Part shown: positions 56,434 to 64,000 of the stretch, piece after piece | How the letters are laid out: the number at the start of each line of letters is the position of its first letter | Position numbering within the stretch: the first letter of the stretch is position 1 | Assembly: GCA_002699585.1 (NCBI GenBank) | Contig: PABP01000023.1 | Location: forward strand, 1 to 64,000 | Reading direction: 5' to 3' | Length of the DNA stretch: 64,000 nt | DNA from: Anaerolineaceae bacterium | GTDB lineage: Bacteria > Chloroflexota > Anaerolineae > Aggregatilineales > Phototrophicaceae | The notes under the pieces: generated by a model | Databases searched by the model: none | What the model saw: the letters and a program-made list of their open reading frames with translations, nothing else | What the model was told of the DNA's origin: nothing | Position numbers and translations under genes: made by a program

Positions 56434-57717
56434 TTAAGGTAGACTTGGCAAATCAACCTCGCATGTTCCTGCATCTGCTTCACAGGTTTGGATGACTTGA
56501 CCACGTTCTAAAACATCAAAGTCGGATAACCAGAAACGGTCACTGGGTGATAGATTGCTGCGATTGCTCCTGACAAAGCGACATTGGAAGGGTTCTGGTG
56601 GCCGAATACGGGTTGCTGCTGCTGACCATGCTTGCAAACAGTCCCTCGAGGGGAACTGGAACAGCGGTGCGCTCCCCGCCTGTCGCCACCACAGTGCAGG
56701 CAAGCGTTCCCCGCCGCCATCAAATTCGACATAGCCTAGATTAACGCTATAAGCTGCCTGATTGTGCAGCGTAAAAGAATCGTTATCGTAGATCAATAGC
56801 AGCTCTGGGCCAGGTGGGGTGGGGGTTAGTGTGGGCGTTGCCGTGGGTGGCAGCACATATTCAATAGGGGCGATTTCGTCCAATGGCGGATAGTGATCGG
56901 GCAAGATAATGATGTCTCGTTCACGATCAACCGACGTGACAACCTCGACTTCTCCATCTGTTACCAGGACAAAGAAGCGCTTACCTGCTGTAAGAGGTAT
57001 CTCCAGAGTGGGTTCCCACTCGATGAAATCCTCGTTCAGTGGACGGCCTGCCTCATCGAAGAAACGCACACCCGTTGGATTGCTGATCCATTGGTCATCC
57101 GTGTTGTAGATCGACTCATCTGTTGTTAGATAAAGTTGATTGGTTATGGGATTAACCAATGCAGGCAAAACATTAGGTCGTCCCCCGAGTACAACGACAT
57201 ACAAATGACCAAAGGGGTGGGGTAAAGCAGCGACACCGACCTCGCGATAGGCAGGTTTGGTCGATGCGCGTCGATGGGGACGGGATGATTGCCAGAATGC
57301 GATTGCACTACTGGCTGTGTTGGCTGCGGCGATTTCTTCCACTTCGATACGTGAACTTAAAGAATAAAAAGGCCAGTTAAAACGACCATACCGCGCACGA
57401 TCTTTAGGCCCTTCACCATTGCGCCCAACGTGAATCGCAACGCCATTGGGTGTCCGCGATAGTGAATTGACGTATTCTGCCTGGTAAAGTGCCAGATCGG
57501 TCAGTGTGTCGCTTAATCGTAGCGGATAGAGTCCCTCTTCTAAGCGCCATTCATTAAGCATCCCCACGATTTCATAGGCTGCTAAATAGTCTGGTTGGCT
57601 ACTGCGCTGCGTCTGCGCTTCTGAAACAGGTTGTAAAATGAACAATGAACTAAGCAACAAGAAAAGCCATATAAGCCCAATAGATGCAAAAAGAGCACGT
57701 AAACGTTTATTTGCCAT
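56434..57717 (-). CDS. secreted CAP-domain (SCP-like) protein
   Basis: A 427-residue exported protein. The signal peptide or anchor covers about residues 1-35. A CAP/SCP domain follows (about 45-180), with the opening LNEWRLEEGLYPLRLS, a His in AIHVG and the block SSAIAFWQSS. The His and Glu residues that line the cavity in other CAP proteins seem present but spread out. A beta-rich region with a Pro/Thr linker (PTATPTLTPTPPGP) follows, and a C-terminal part with several Cys residues that may form disulfides. The function is unknown; CAP proteins often bind lipids or act at the envelope. Confidence 0.8.
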   Translation of the reverse strand: MANKRLRALFASIGLIWLFLLLSSLFILQPVSEAQTQRSSQPDYLAAYEIVGMLNEWRLEEGLYPLRLSDTLTDLALYQAEYVNSLSRTPNGVAIHVGRNGEGPKDRARYGRFNWPFYSLSSRIEVEEIAAANTASSAIAFWQSSRPHRRASTKPAYREVGVAALPHPFGHLYVVVLGGRPNVLPALVNPITNQLYLTTDESIYNTDDQWISNPTGVRFFDEAGRPLNEDFIEWEPTLEIPLTAGKRFFVLVTDGEVEVVTSVDRERDIIILPDHYPPLDEIAPIEYVLPPTATPTLTPTPPGPELLLIYDNDSFTLHNQAAYSVNLGYVEFDGGGERLPALWWRQAGSAPLFQFPSRDCLQAWSAAATRIRPPEPFQCRFVRSNRSNLSPSDRFWLSDFDVLERGQVIQTCEADAGTCEVDLPSLP

Positions 57718-57801
57718 GTGTGACCCACAATCTCTCTTAAGATAATTGAATATTAAGCATTCATGGGGCCGATAGCAAGAAAATCGTTGTTGAACGTGGC
57801 T

Positions 57802-59778
57802 TTATGTACTTGATGGTTGTGGCAGTTGGGCAATTAACTGCTTGATGCGTACCTGAGCCTTATTGATTTTGCTGTCGTTTTCATCGAGTGTTTGGCCGAT
57901 TGTTGTGATGCGATCCTGGCTTGCTGCCAATTGGTCCAGAATTCGGCTGCGTAATTCGCCCTCACGACCAGCCGTGCCCAGCGATCCCATATTTTGTCTT
58001 AGCTGTTCCTGTTCTTTATACAGCGATTGCCGTTCTTCGATGAGCCTGGCGTTGGCTTTATGAACTTGCTCAATGTAGTCGTAGGCTTCTAGCAGGGTAC
58101 TAAGCTGGCGGAAAGCTTCTTCATCGAGGTATTTATCGGCTAGAAACTCCTGAATTTGCTTATGGGAAATGCTCTTTAGATGTTCACTGCGGCTAATACG
58201 TCGTCTTTCCTCACGAGTGAAAAGGGCTTGCGACTGTGATGGGGCTTTGGTCTGCCAGCGATTTGTGTTGACCGTTTCATCGGTGGGTTTGTTGGTTCCG
58301 ATCACTTCCCAATCACTGCGTTTGTGGGCTTCCAGGGTGATGATAGCATTCCGTGAGGTTTTGTTATCAATATGATAGGCTGTTGTTTCCGTTTCGTATT
58401 CATCGAATACGGCATATTCGCCTTTAAAAGCGAGGCCAGCCAATGTGCGCTGATAACGCAGGTCTTCACGGATGTGAATGCCTAATTCAACGGCATAAGG
58501 CAGGTAGATAGATTCATGGCTGCGCGTAAAAGGGACGATGGCCTCGCCCTTATAATCACCATCTTCAATGATCGTAACCGGGCCGCGTTCTAGCGTGAGG
58601 CCGGTGTTGTTGGTCAACTTCAGCGCAGCAACAGGATGATTGGGTAATTTCTGGGCGTTGTAGAGCAGTTCCCGTTCGTACTTGATGTCGTTACTGAGTA
58701 TTGGCACCAGGGCGGATTCGCCACGCTTTACGGTGACAGGTTCATTGACAATGTACTGGAACGTCTCGCCGCTATCTTTGCCCTCTGCGGCGGCATTAGT
58801 CGTCTTTTTGACAGATTCTGCTGAGGGCCGCGCACTCAATCTTGCCATGCTCGCTTGGCTTCTTAGCTTGGGGGAAGGTTCGGCATAAGGCGCCGCATCT
58901 AATTCTTCAGCATACATGGCATCCATGACAGCCCCGCTTGCGAAGCTTTGCTCATATTCAATGGGACCAGGTGTGACGCGACTCTCGTCCTCAATCATCG
59001 GGCGCTGTGGAATGCGTGACGCAAAGAGATCGTACATGAAAGAAATGGGCTGTCCGGCGACCAGCGTCACAGCGATGTTTTCTAGGTCTTCACCGATGTG
59101 GTTATCAAAAAGCCCCCAGCCCTGCAATAGTGCTTTGCCTGCCATGCCGCTGTCGTCAGGCTCCGCGACGACACGGTAACTGACGCGCCAGGTAGGTGAG
59201 GGCGCGACATAATGAATCAACAGGTCATGGTCGCTGTCATTCATGCGCAGTGTGATCGTGCGCCGCTGCTCCTCGCTCATTATGCTGTCGAGGAAGTAGC
59301 TTAAATCTTGCTCAGCCAGGGCGTCATTGATCTTAATCTCTTTGATGCCATCCAATGGCAATATGCGAACGCTATTATTGGTTGCCAAAATAGCAACTGA
59401 ACGGGCATCAGGTTGGTCGTCATCCGTCATGCCAATGATACGACCGGTTGCCATTTCTGCGGAGCGCTTTTCCCCACCTAGGCGCATCGTCACCTGACGA
59501 CCACGCAGATCACGGATGAGGTCGGGCAGGCTGTTATCATCCCGAAGCTGGATGCTGGTATTGGCTAAACGCTCGGCGGCATTAAGCGGGGTTTGATAGT
59601 GAATACCGCGAATCTGGCCTCCAGTACGGTCCACAACAACCAAGCTTTTCAGGATGTCGTTAACGTCACCGTGTTTGAATGTCAAATCCAGGCTGTTGCC
59701 TGTGAACTTGCCTTCTCGTGTAAAAAAACCAACCCCATGCTTATAGAGGACAATTTGGCGAACAGGGAGCTGCGACAT
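57802..59778 (-). CDS. DUF4139 domain protein
   Basis: A 658-residue protein of the DUF4139 / mucoidy-inhibitor-A-like group. It opens with RQIVLYKHGVGFF, the typical first strand, then a beta-rich body including PSPTWRVSYRVV, the family signature (near residue 205-216). An Ala/Ser-rich linker (about 300-335) and a C-terminal coiled coil (about 540-655, rich in Glu, Gln, Arg and Leu) complete it. There is no signal peptide, unlike most relatives. Its function is not established. It is preceded by a single-gene promoter region shared with nothing obvious. Confidence 0.78.
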   Translation of the reverse strand: MSQLPVRQIVLYKHGVGFFTREGKFTGNSLDLTFKHGDVNDILKSLVVVDRTGGQIRGIHYQTPLNAAERLANTSIQLRDDNSLPDLIRDLRGRQVTMRLGGEKRSAEMATGRIIGMTDDDQPDARSVAILATNNSVRILPLDGIKEIKINDALAEQDLSYFLDSIMSEEQRRTITLRMNDSDHDLLIHYVAPSPTWRVSYRVVAEPDDSGMAGKALLQGWGLFDNHIGEDLENIAVTLVAGQPISFMYDLFASRIPQRPMIEDESRVTPGPIEYEQSFASGAVMDAMYAEELDAAPYAEPSPKLRSQASMARLSARPSAESVKKTTNAAAEGKDSGETFQYIVNEPVTVKRGESALVPILSNDIKYERELLYNAQKLPNHPVAALKLTNNTGLTLERGPVTIIEDGDYKGEAIVPFTRSHESIYLPYAVELGIHIREDLRYQRTLAGLAFKGEYAVFDEYETETTAYHIDNKTSRNAIITLEAHKRSDWEVIGTNKPTDETVNTNRWQTKAPSQSQALFTREERRRISRSEHLKSISHKQIQEFLADKYLDEEAFRQLSTLLEAYDYIEQVHKANARLIEERQSLYKEQEQLRQNMGSLGTAGREGELRSRILDQLAASQDRITTIGQTLDENDSKINKAQVRIKQLIAQLPQPSST

Positions 59779-59868
59779 AAGGACCTCATTATCTGGCTTG
59801 CTATGGTCTGTAGTATAAAAGTATGTTGCAAAATATATTACGAAATCGAGCCAGCTTTTGTTCCAAAT

Positions 59869-59900
59869 AAAAAACCGGAGATGATGTATCCCCGGCTTTT
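59869..59900 (-). terminator. terminator of the astacin/YbaY-like pair
   Basis: Arms at 59870-59878 and 59892-59900 pair fully in minus-strand RNA with one G-U pair, followed by a U-run, 16 bases past the stop codon at 59916. Confidence 0.82.
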
Positions 59901-59915
59901 ATCAGAAGCGTGTGA

Positions 59916-60245
59916 CTATATCTTTTCGACGCTGATTTGTAGCTTAGTGGGTAAATTACCCTCGGCTATAGGGTAGCTCTGCTTGGAGAGCCAATCCCCT
60001 GTTTGATAATCCTCATTGCCGCTCAGGCTGATATGCACCCGGACGTTGTAGCGATTTCTTGGGTCGAGCGCTGCTTCAAGCTCAAAATTTGGCGTATCTC
60101 CAGAAGATACATTTTTGAGGGTCTGTGATGCGACAACATCAGCTGGCCCACCGGGCATGGATACATCTTCGAGTTTGATATACGCCGTTGCACCCGAAAA
60201 ATCAGCGTTTGCCGGAAAGACAATTTGGCCGCTTATTTTAGACAT
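59916..60245 (-). CDS. YbaY/YscW-like small beta protein
   Basis: A 109-residue protein of the YbaY/YscW (PF09619-type) beta-sandwich family. It opens with ISGQIVFP and the block ATAYIKLEDVSM, and has the later RYNVRVHISLSG strand, which are typical of the family. Members are usually lipoproteins or secretion chaperones, but this one has neither a signal peptide nor a lipobox Cys, so it should be cytoplasmic. It lies 15 bases downstream of the astacin gene on the same strand and shares its terminator. A chaperone or inhibitor for the protease before export is an attractive idea but only inference. Confidence 0.75.
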   Translation of the reverse strand: MSKISGQIVFPANADFSGATAYIKLEDVSMPGGPADVVASQTLKNVSSGDTPNFELEAALDPRNRYNVRVHISLSGNEDYQTGDWLSKQSYPIAEGNLPTKLQISVEKI

Positions 60246-60260
60246 GAAATCGCCTGACGG

Positions 60261-61154
60261 TTAGTTTCCATACATAGTTTCAACGGCGGCAATGTCCTCT
60301 GCGCTGAGCGTATCACGTTGACCAATAGTGATGCCCTCGACAACAGGAACAATGGTATCTTTGCCGTTCTTGGAGAATGCCCAGCTAGGATAGTGCATGA
60401 TCGAGCCATAATCGTACACGCCAATATCGACACCATCCGTAACATGCTTGTCGAAGTTATGTTGCGTGCCAGCCATGATGTTTTCATAGTAGATCGTGAC
60501 GTATTCGTCGCGGTCTGCACGGCTTTGTTCATGCCATAGGCCGACGGCATGGCCAATTTCATGGATCGTGTTACCCAGACTACAACCACTCCCTAGATAG
60601 ATCGGCTGTCTGCTACCGCGCATGCCGACATAGGATGCACAGCCACTCCATGTCTGGAAGTAAACATAGTTGGGATACTGACTAGCATTGTCGCTGGTGC
60701 GCTCGACAAAACGAATGCTGGTATGCTCTTCCCAATGGGCAATCGCATTATGAATACGGTCTGCATTAGGGAAGTTCGTTTGAATTTCATAGGGAATGAG
60801 GCCACCGGGCCAGAGCGACGATTCATAGGCAATGCCCAGGCCTGCTGTGGTAACGCTGTTGAAGTTGAGGACGATGTCGCCTTCATAGATAGGTTTGTCA
60901 TCAACAACAGAGTAGAGCACTTCTTGATCAGTGAAAGGCATACCATCAATCATGCCGCTGATGTAGCCTGTGTACCAATCTGTCCCTGTGTTGAACTCAC
61001 CGTTATATGTTTCGGTTGCTGTGCCAGGGGTGATGGATGGCGTGTCCTGTCGTTTGCCACTGACAAGTATGACGGCGAAAACGACCATTGCAACGATGCC
61101 GATGCGCCAGTAACGATACGCGCGTTTTGAAAACTGATTTTCGTCGTACATCAC
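60261..61154 (-). CDS. membrane-anchored astacin (M12A) metalloprotease
   Basis: A 297-residue protein with a short cytoplasmic start, one membrane span (about 17-33) and an extracytoplasmic astacin domain (about 105-297). The zinc site HEIGHAVGLWHE gives His198, Glu199, His202 and His208. The Met-turn SIMHY (251-255) follows with the typical Tyr. The segment before the domain (about 60-115) is probably a propeptide and includes ISGMIDGMPFTDQEVLY. Cys172 and Cys191 may form a disulfide. It is an endoprotease of unknown target. The YbaY-like gene follows 15 bases later. Confidence 0.9.
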   Translation of the reverse strand: MMYDENQFSKRAYRYWRIGIVAMVVFAVILVSGKRQDTPSITPGTATETYNGEFNTGTDWYTGYISGMIDGMPFTDQEVLYSVVDDKPIYEGDIVLNFNSVTTAGLGIAYESSLWPGGLIPYEIQTNFPNADRIHNAIAHWEEHTSIRFVERTSDNASQYPNYVYFQTWSGCASYVGMRGSRQPIYLGSGCSLGNTIHEIGHAVGLWHEQSRADRDEYVTIYYENIMAGTQHNFDKHVTDGVDIGVYDYGSIMHYPSWAFSKNGKDTIVPVVEGITIGQRDTLSAEDIAAVETMYGN

Positions 61155-61272
61155 ACTAACCTCAATGCTAAGTTCTGCATCACCATATCATGATTTGATA
61201 GCTGTTGCCAATAGGCCTACCTATGCTTCCGACCTTAGAAATGAGCTTTTTGGGGATTTTATGGAAGGGTAA

Positions 61273-61306
61273 TGAGTGGGCTAACAGGTGACAAATAGCC
61301 CACTCA
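61273..61306 (-). terminator. stem-loop after the alpha-glucosidase
   Basis: A perfect 11-base inverted repeat (61273-61283 and 61296-61306) with a 12-base loop, 17 bases past the stop codon. There is no U-run, so it is a weak or factor-dependent terminator. Confidence 0.6.
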
Positions 61307-61322
61307 ATTCGTGTCTGTAAAG

Positions 61323-62954
61323 CTAGCCTGTGATTTTGATAATCAGGCCTTCGTTGCTGTCGAGTTCAACGGTTTGATCGATAGCATCTGTACGTTGAAG
61401 TGTGGTACTCAGGATGATGTCACCAGAGTAGGGTAGGTTGATGCTTGTCGGCTCATCATTGAAGTTGAGCACGATTAACATGCTTTCGCTGTCTGTCTGG
61501 CGTAGGTAACAATAGGTGTTGTTTGCACTGTCAAGCGATTGATAGCTGCCAAATAGCAGGGTGGCGTTTTGCTTGCGTAAGTTGATGAGTGCTTTATACA
61601 AACTGAGCATAGAATGGGCATCGTTCTGCTCGGTGGCCACATTGGCCGTTTGATAATCCGCATTGACGGGTAGCCAGGGTTCGGTTGTGCTGAATCCCGC
61701 GTATTTGTCATCACTCCACGGCATGGGTGTCCGGCAGACGTCGCGCGTAAATTCATGCCCCAGTACGAGTCCCTGTGGGTCTTGTACTTTTTCCGGCGGG
61801 ATGATGCCATTGACCATGCCAATTTCTTCGCCCATGTAGATAGTGGGGGTACCGCGTAGGGTCAATAGCATCATAGCCGCAGTCCGGGCACGATGGACCC
61901 CACCAATCCGTGAAGCGAGCCTGGGAACATCATGATTACCGAGCACGTAATTGGGCCATCCGTATTCCGGGACGGCTGCATCGTGTTGGTCAATTAGTGT
62001 GCGGAAGCGCTTTGCTTGCCAGGAAGTTGGGTTCTGGAAGGTGCCATCGTCAATCAGGTCGAAGTTAAAAGGCATGTGGAACTCGTCGTTTTGACCATCA
62101 CCGTAGTAGCGCATGCGCTCCAACAGGGGCAGCCAGATTTCCCCAATCATGACTTTGTCGCCGTATTCATCTAGAGTACTGCGCAGTTCCTTCATAATGT
62201 CGTGGATGCCGTCGTAATTCTGGGAGTAGATTTGCTGTTGAAGGCCATACAGATCGTTTGGTCCACGGCCTACAGCCCCAGGAATTAAAGGCTGATCGAG
62301 CATTTCCGGGTGCTTCCAGACCATGTAGACCACATCCATACGGAACCCATCGACGCCGTGATCCATCCAGAAGCGCAAAACATCGTACATCGCCTCGCGG
62401 ACTTCAGGATTACGCCAATTCAGGTCAGGTTGGCCAGGGACAAATTGATGGAAGTAATACTGCTGTGTGATGTCATCCCACTCCCATGCGGATCCACCGA
62501 AAATGCTACCCCAGTTATTAGGCGGGCTGCCGTCAGCCTGGGCATCGCGCCATATGTACCAGTCGCGCTTAGGGTTATCCTTGCTGCTCTTTGACTCTGT
62601 AAACCACTTGTGCTCATCTGAGGTGTGATTTGGAACATAATCAACGATGATTTTGATGTTGCGCTTATGTGCTTCTGCGACCAGCTTATCGAAGGTGGCT
62701 AAATCCCCAAACAGTGGGTCGACATTGCGGTAATCGCTGATGTCATAGCCAAAATCTTTCATAGGGGATTCGTAAAATGGACTGAGCCAGATGGCATCAA
62801 TGCCCAATGAATTTGGTGTGCCATCATTGAGATAATCGAGTTTTTCGATGATGCCTTGTAAATCACCGACGCCATTACCGGATGAATCTTTAAAGCTACG
62901 CGGATAAATCTGATAGACAACGGCGCTTTCCCACCAGGGGCGTGTTTGAGTCAT
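61323..62954 (-). CDS. alpha-glucosidase / oligo-1,6-glucosidase (GH13)
   Basis: A 543-residue GH13 hydrolase releasing glucose from short alpha-glucans. The opening WWESAVVYQIYPRSF is typical of the oligo-1,6-glucosidase/alpha-glucosidase group. The catalytic residues are Asp207 (GFRMDVV), Glu272 (MIGEIW) and Asp342 (LGNHDVPR). The DVVY after the nucleophile, a Val-Val-type signature, is often linked to alpha-1,4/1,6 selectivity; here it does not allow a firm call. The start is set at 62954 with GGAG upstream, since the 53 extra codons of a longer frame look nothing like the family. It lacks a signal peptide, so it acts on imported oligosaccharides. Confidence 0.88.
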   Translation of the reverse strand: MTQTRPWWESAVVYQIYPRSFKDSSGNGVGDLQGIIEKLDYLNDGTPNSLGIDAIWLSPFYESPMKDFGYDISDYRNVDPLFGDLATFDKLVAEAHKRNIKIIVDYVPNHTSDEHKWFTESKSSKDNPKRDWYIWRDAQADGSPPNNWGSIFGGSAWEWDDITQQYYFHQFVPGQPDLNWRNPEVREAMYDVLRFWMDHGVDGFRMDVVYMVWKHPEMLDQPLIPGAVGRGPNDLYGLQQQIYSQNYDGIHDIMKELRSTLDEYGDKVMIGEIWLPLLERMRYYGDGQNDEFHMPFNFDLIDDGTFQNPTSWQAKRFRTLIDQHDAAVPEYGWPNYVLGNHDVPRLASRIGGVHRARTAAMMLLTLRGTPTIYMGEEIGMVNGIIPPEKVQDPQGLVLGHEFTRDVCRTPMPWSDDKYAGFSTTEPWLPVNADYQTANVATEQNDAHSMLSLYKALINLRKQNATLLFGSYQSLDSANNTYCYLRQTDSESMLIVLNFNDEPTSINLPYSGDIILSTTLQRTDAIDQTVELDSNEGLIIKITG

Positions 62955-63078
62955 GAGGGGCTCCAGACTTGAGTAGGTAAAACTTGCGACAATAAGGTCG
63001 CCATTGTAGCGGTTAGGTCTAGGGGAATACAGATACTTCCAAACTAAGAAACTTGTCTGATTACATGAAAGGGCTGTC

Positions 63079-64000
63079 TTATATTTTTGTCTGGATGTTG
63101 CGACCTTTAACAATTAACTTCTGCCCGTCACCCATCAAACCCCAATCTTGAGAAGTGACAAGACTATGCCAAAAATCGCCACGCACGCTTAGCCCAGGCA
63201 AATTGTCTCGTTCGGCTTGTCGATCATGTGATTGCTTGCGTAGTCTGGCAACTTCCGTGATGAGCTGTGCTTCCGTGATACCGTTCTGGCCAGGGATCGA
63301 ACGCGGTTGCACTCCCAGATTTTTTTCTGCCAAGCGCACGAAGCCATGATTGACACCAAAATGCACTCCCATATCGAACAACAAAGCCCACGACAACGGC
63401 ATCTGGAGTTCACGATGGACAATATAGCCATCCACAACGGCTTGCCAGTAGCCTTCTGTGGCGACTTGTTCTTGTGCGATTTGCATGGGGCGCTCTTTGG
63501 CAGCGTTCAGGAGCAGATCACGTAATTGAACGTCATGACGTAGAGATGGATCACGCTGCTGGATGCGGCTCATATACTGCCTGAACTGGTCAGTTAGTGG
63601 GCTGTTGGCCCGTCTCATATAAATATCGATGACGCGCCAGAGGGAGCCTGATGCTAGCGTAAATTGAATGAATCCGTAGCTGACAATCCCGGCATCAAAA
63701 TTGTTATAGGATGCGTAGCCGGTTCCTTCAAAAGTGGATGTAATCATGAATGCCAGCGAACGGACACGATCCAGATCTTGTGGGGCAGGGGTAAAAGGCA
63801 TTACTTCCGGTATGGTGAGGGGGTTACGCTCCCCAATGGGTTGGATCGTCGTATTGCCAGAAGTTGGAATGTCTGATTCTGATGATTCTTCCGATGTGCG
63901 AGCTAATTCAAATGCCCATGTGGGCTGTGTGAGATCAGGATAGCCCCAGGTACGGGCATCGCCCTGGAGCAGGAGCAGATCATCACGGATCCATCCGATA
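63079..64000 (-). CDS. SH3 plus chitosanase-like glycoside hydrolase, truncated by the window edge
   Basis: The reading frame stays open to the right edge, so the N-terminus is missing; the ATG at 63801 is internal, not the start. The first visible residues (GWIRDDLLLL) match the end of the SH3 domain in the peptidase at 53200-54483 (GWVRDDL). A Ser/Thr-rich linker leads to a lysozyme-superfamily domain similar to GH46 chitosanases: SLAFMITSTFEG with a Glu, then NNFDAGIVSYGFIQF with an Asp 15-20 residues on, the expected acid and base. The later ALLFDMGVHFG block also fits. It probably cuts peptidoglycan, chitosan or a related glycan. The 124 bases to the alpha-glucosidase start hold no other gene. 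Confidence 0.7.
   Translation of the reverse strand, partial: IGWIRDDLLLLQGDARTWGYPDLTQPTWAFELARTSEESSESDIPTSGNTTIQPIGERNPLTIPEVMPFTPAPQDLDRVRSLAFMITSTFEGTGYASYNNFDAGIVSYGFIQFTLASGSLWRVIDIYMRRANSPLTDQFRQYMSRIQQRDPSLRHDVQLRDLLLNAAKERPMQIAQEQVATEGYWQAVVDGYIVHRELQMPLSWALLFDMGVHFGVNHGFVRLAEKNLGVQPRSIPGQNGITEAQLITEVARLRKQSHDRQAERDNLPGLSVRGDFWHSLVTSQDWGLMGDGQKLIVKGRNIQTKI

Noticed and set aside
1-64000. CRISPR arrays, tRNA or rRNA genes, insertion sequences
   Set aside because: Reading the intergenic stretches showed no regularly spaced repeats, no tRNA-like T-arm or cloverleaf and no transposase.

Overview
The window looks like a piece of a bacterial chromosome from a member of the Chloroflexota (Anaerolineae-like). 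This is inferred from gene content, not from a marker gene. It has about 50 percent GC, very long multi-GAF sensor proteins, a TIR/NACHT/HEAT and TIR/FGE-like conflict locus, a BMP-type nucleoside ABC transporter, a fused sulfate adenylyltransferase/APS kinase, many secreted proteins with a signal peptide but no outer-membrane machinery, and several GH13 enzymes. No rRNA, tRNA, CRISPR array, transposase or integrase was seen. Most genes are on the minus strand and many end in clear stem-loop terminators.

Layout. 1-5.6 kb: a FAD glycerol-3-phosphate dehydrogenase, a 27-codon membrane peptide, a secreted SGNH esterase with FN3 and GDW-type repeats, and an FHA protein. 6-9.2 kb: a 1079-residue regulator whose kinase and receiver domains have all lost key residues but which ends in an OmpR-type DNA-binding domain. 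9.3-16.4 kb: Sat-CysC fusion, a small membrane protein, an acetyl-xylan-esterase-like hydrolase, a GNAT/aldehyde dehydrogenase pair and a secreted endonuclease/exonuclease/phosphatase-family nuclease. 16.6-24.6 kb: the most unusual region, with an orphan prim-pol primase behind two hairpins, then a TIR-NACHT-HEAT gene and a TIR-FGE-like gene that appear to form a two-gene operon under a promoter with an operator-like dyad. 24.7-31.3 kb: BMP substrate-binding protein and its ATPase/permease/permease operon; one permease carries a roughly 320-residue extracytoplasmic insertion.

31.4-46.3 kb: trehalose synthase, acetyl-CoA synthetase, a sensor operon (giant hybrid GAF/PAS histidine kinase, single-domain response regulator, double GNAT, methyltransferase), a second glycerol-3-phosphate dehydrogenase and an amylosucrase. 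46.3-49.3 kb: a long non-coding stretch with a candidate structured RNA, direct repeats and palindromes, followed by overlapping parA and parB genes. 49.4-64 kb: Hsp20, a large PTPS-related membrane protein, SH3-M23 peptidase, AidB-like acyl-CoA dehydrogenase, CAP-domain protein, DUF4139 protein, astacin protease with a YbaY-like partner, alpha-glucosidase, and an SH3/chitosanase-like hydrolase cut by the right edge.

Working together: trehalose synthase, amylosucrase and alpha-glucosidase point to alpha-glucan, sucrose and trehalose turnover. The two GlpD-type enzymes feed glycerol phosphate into central metabolism. The BMP transporter imports nucleosides or a similar solute, and the secreted nuclease could supply them (inference). 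The TIR pair is the best candidate for an undescribed defence or cell-suicide system.
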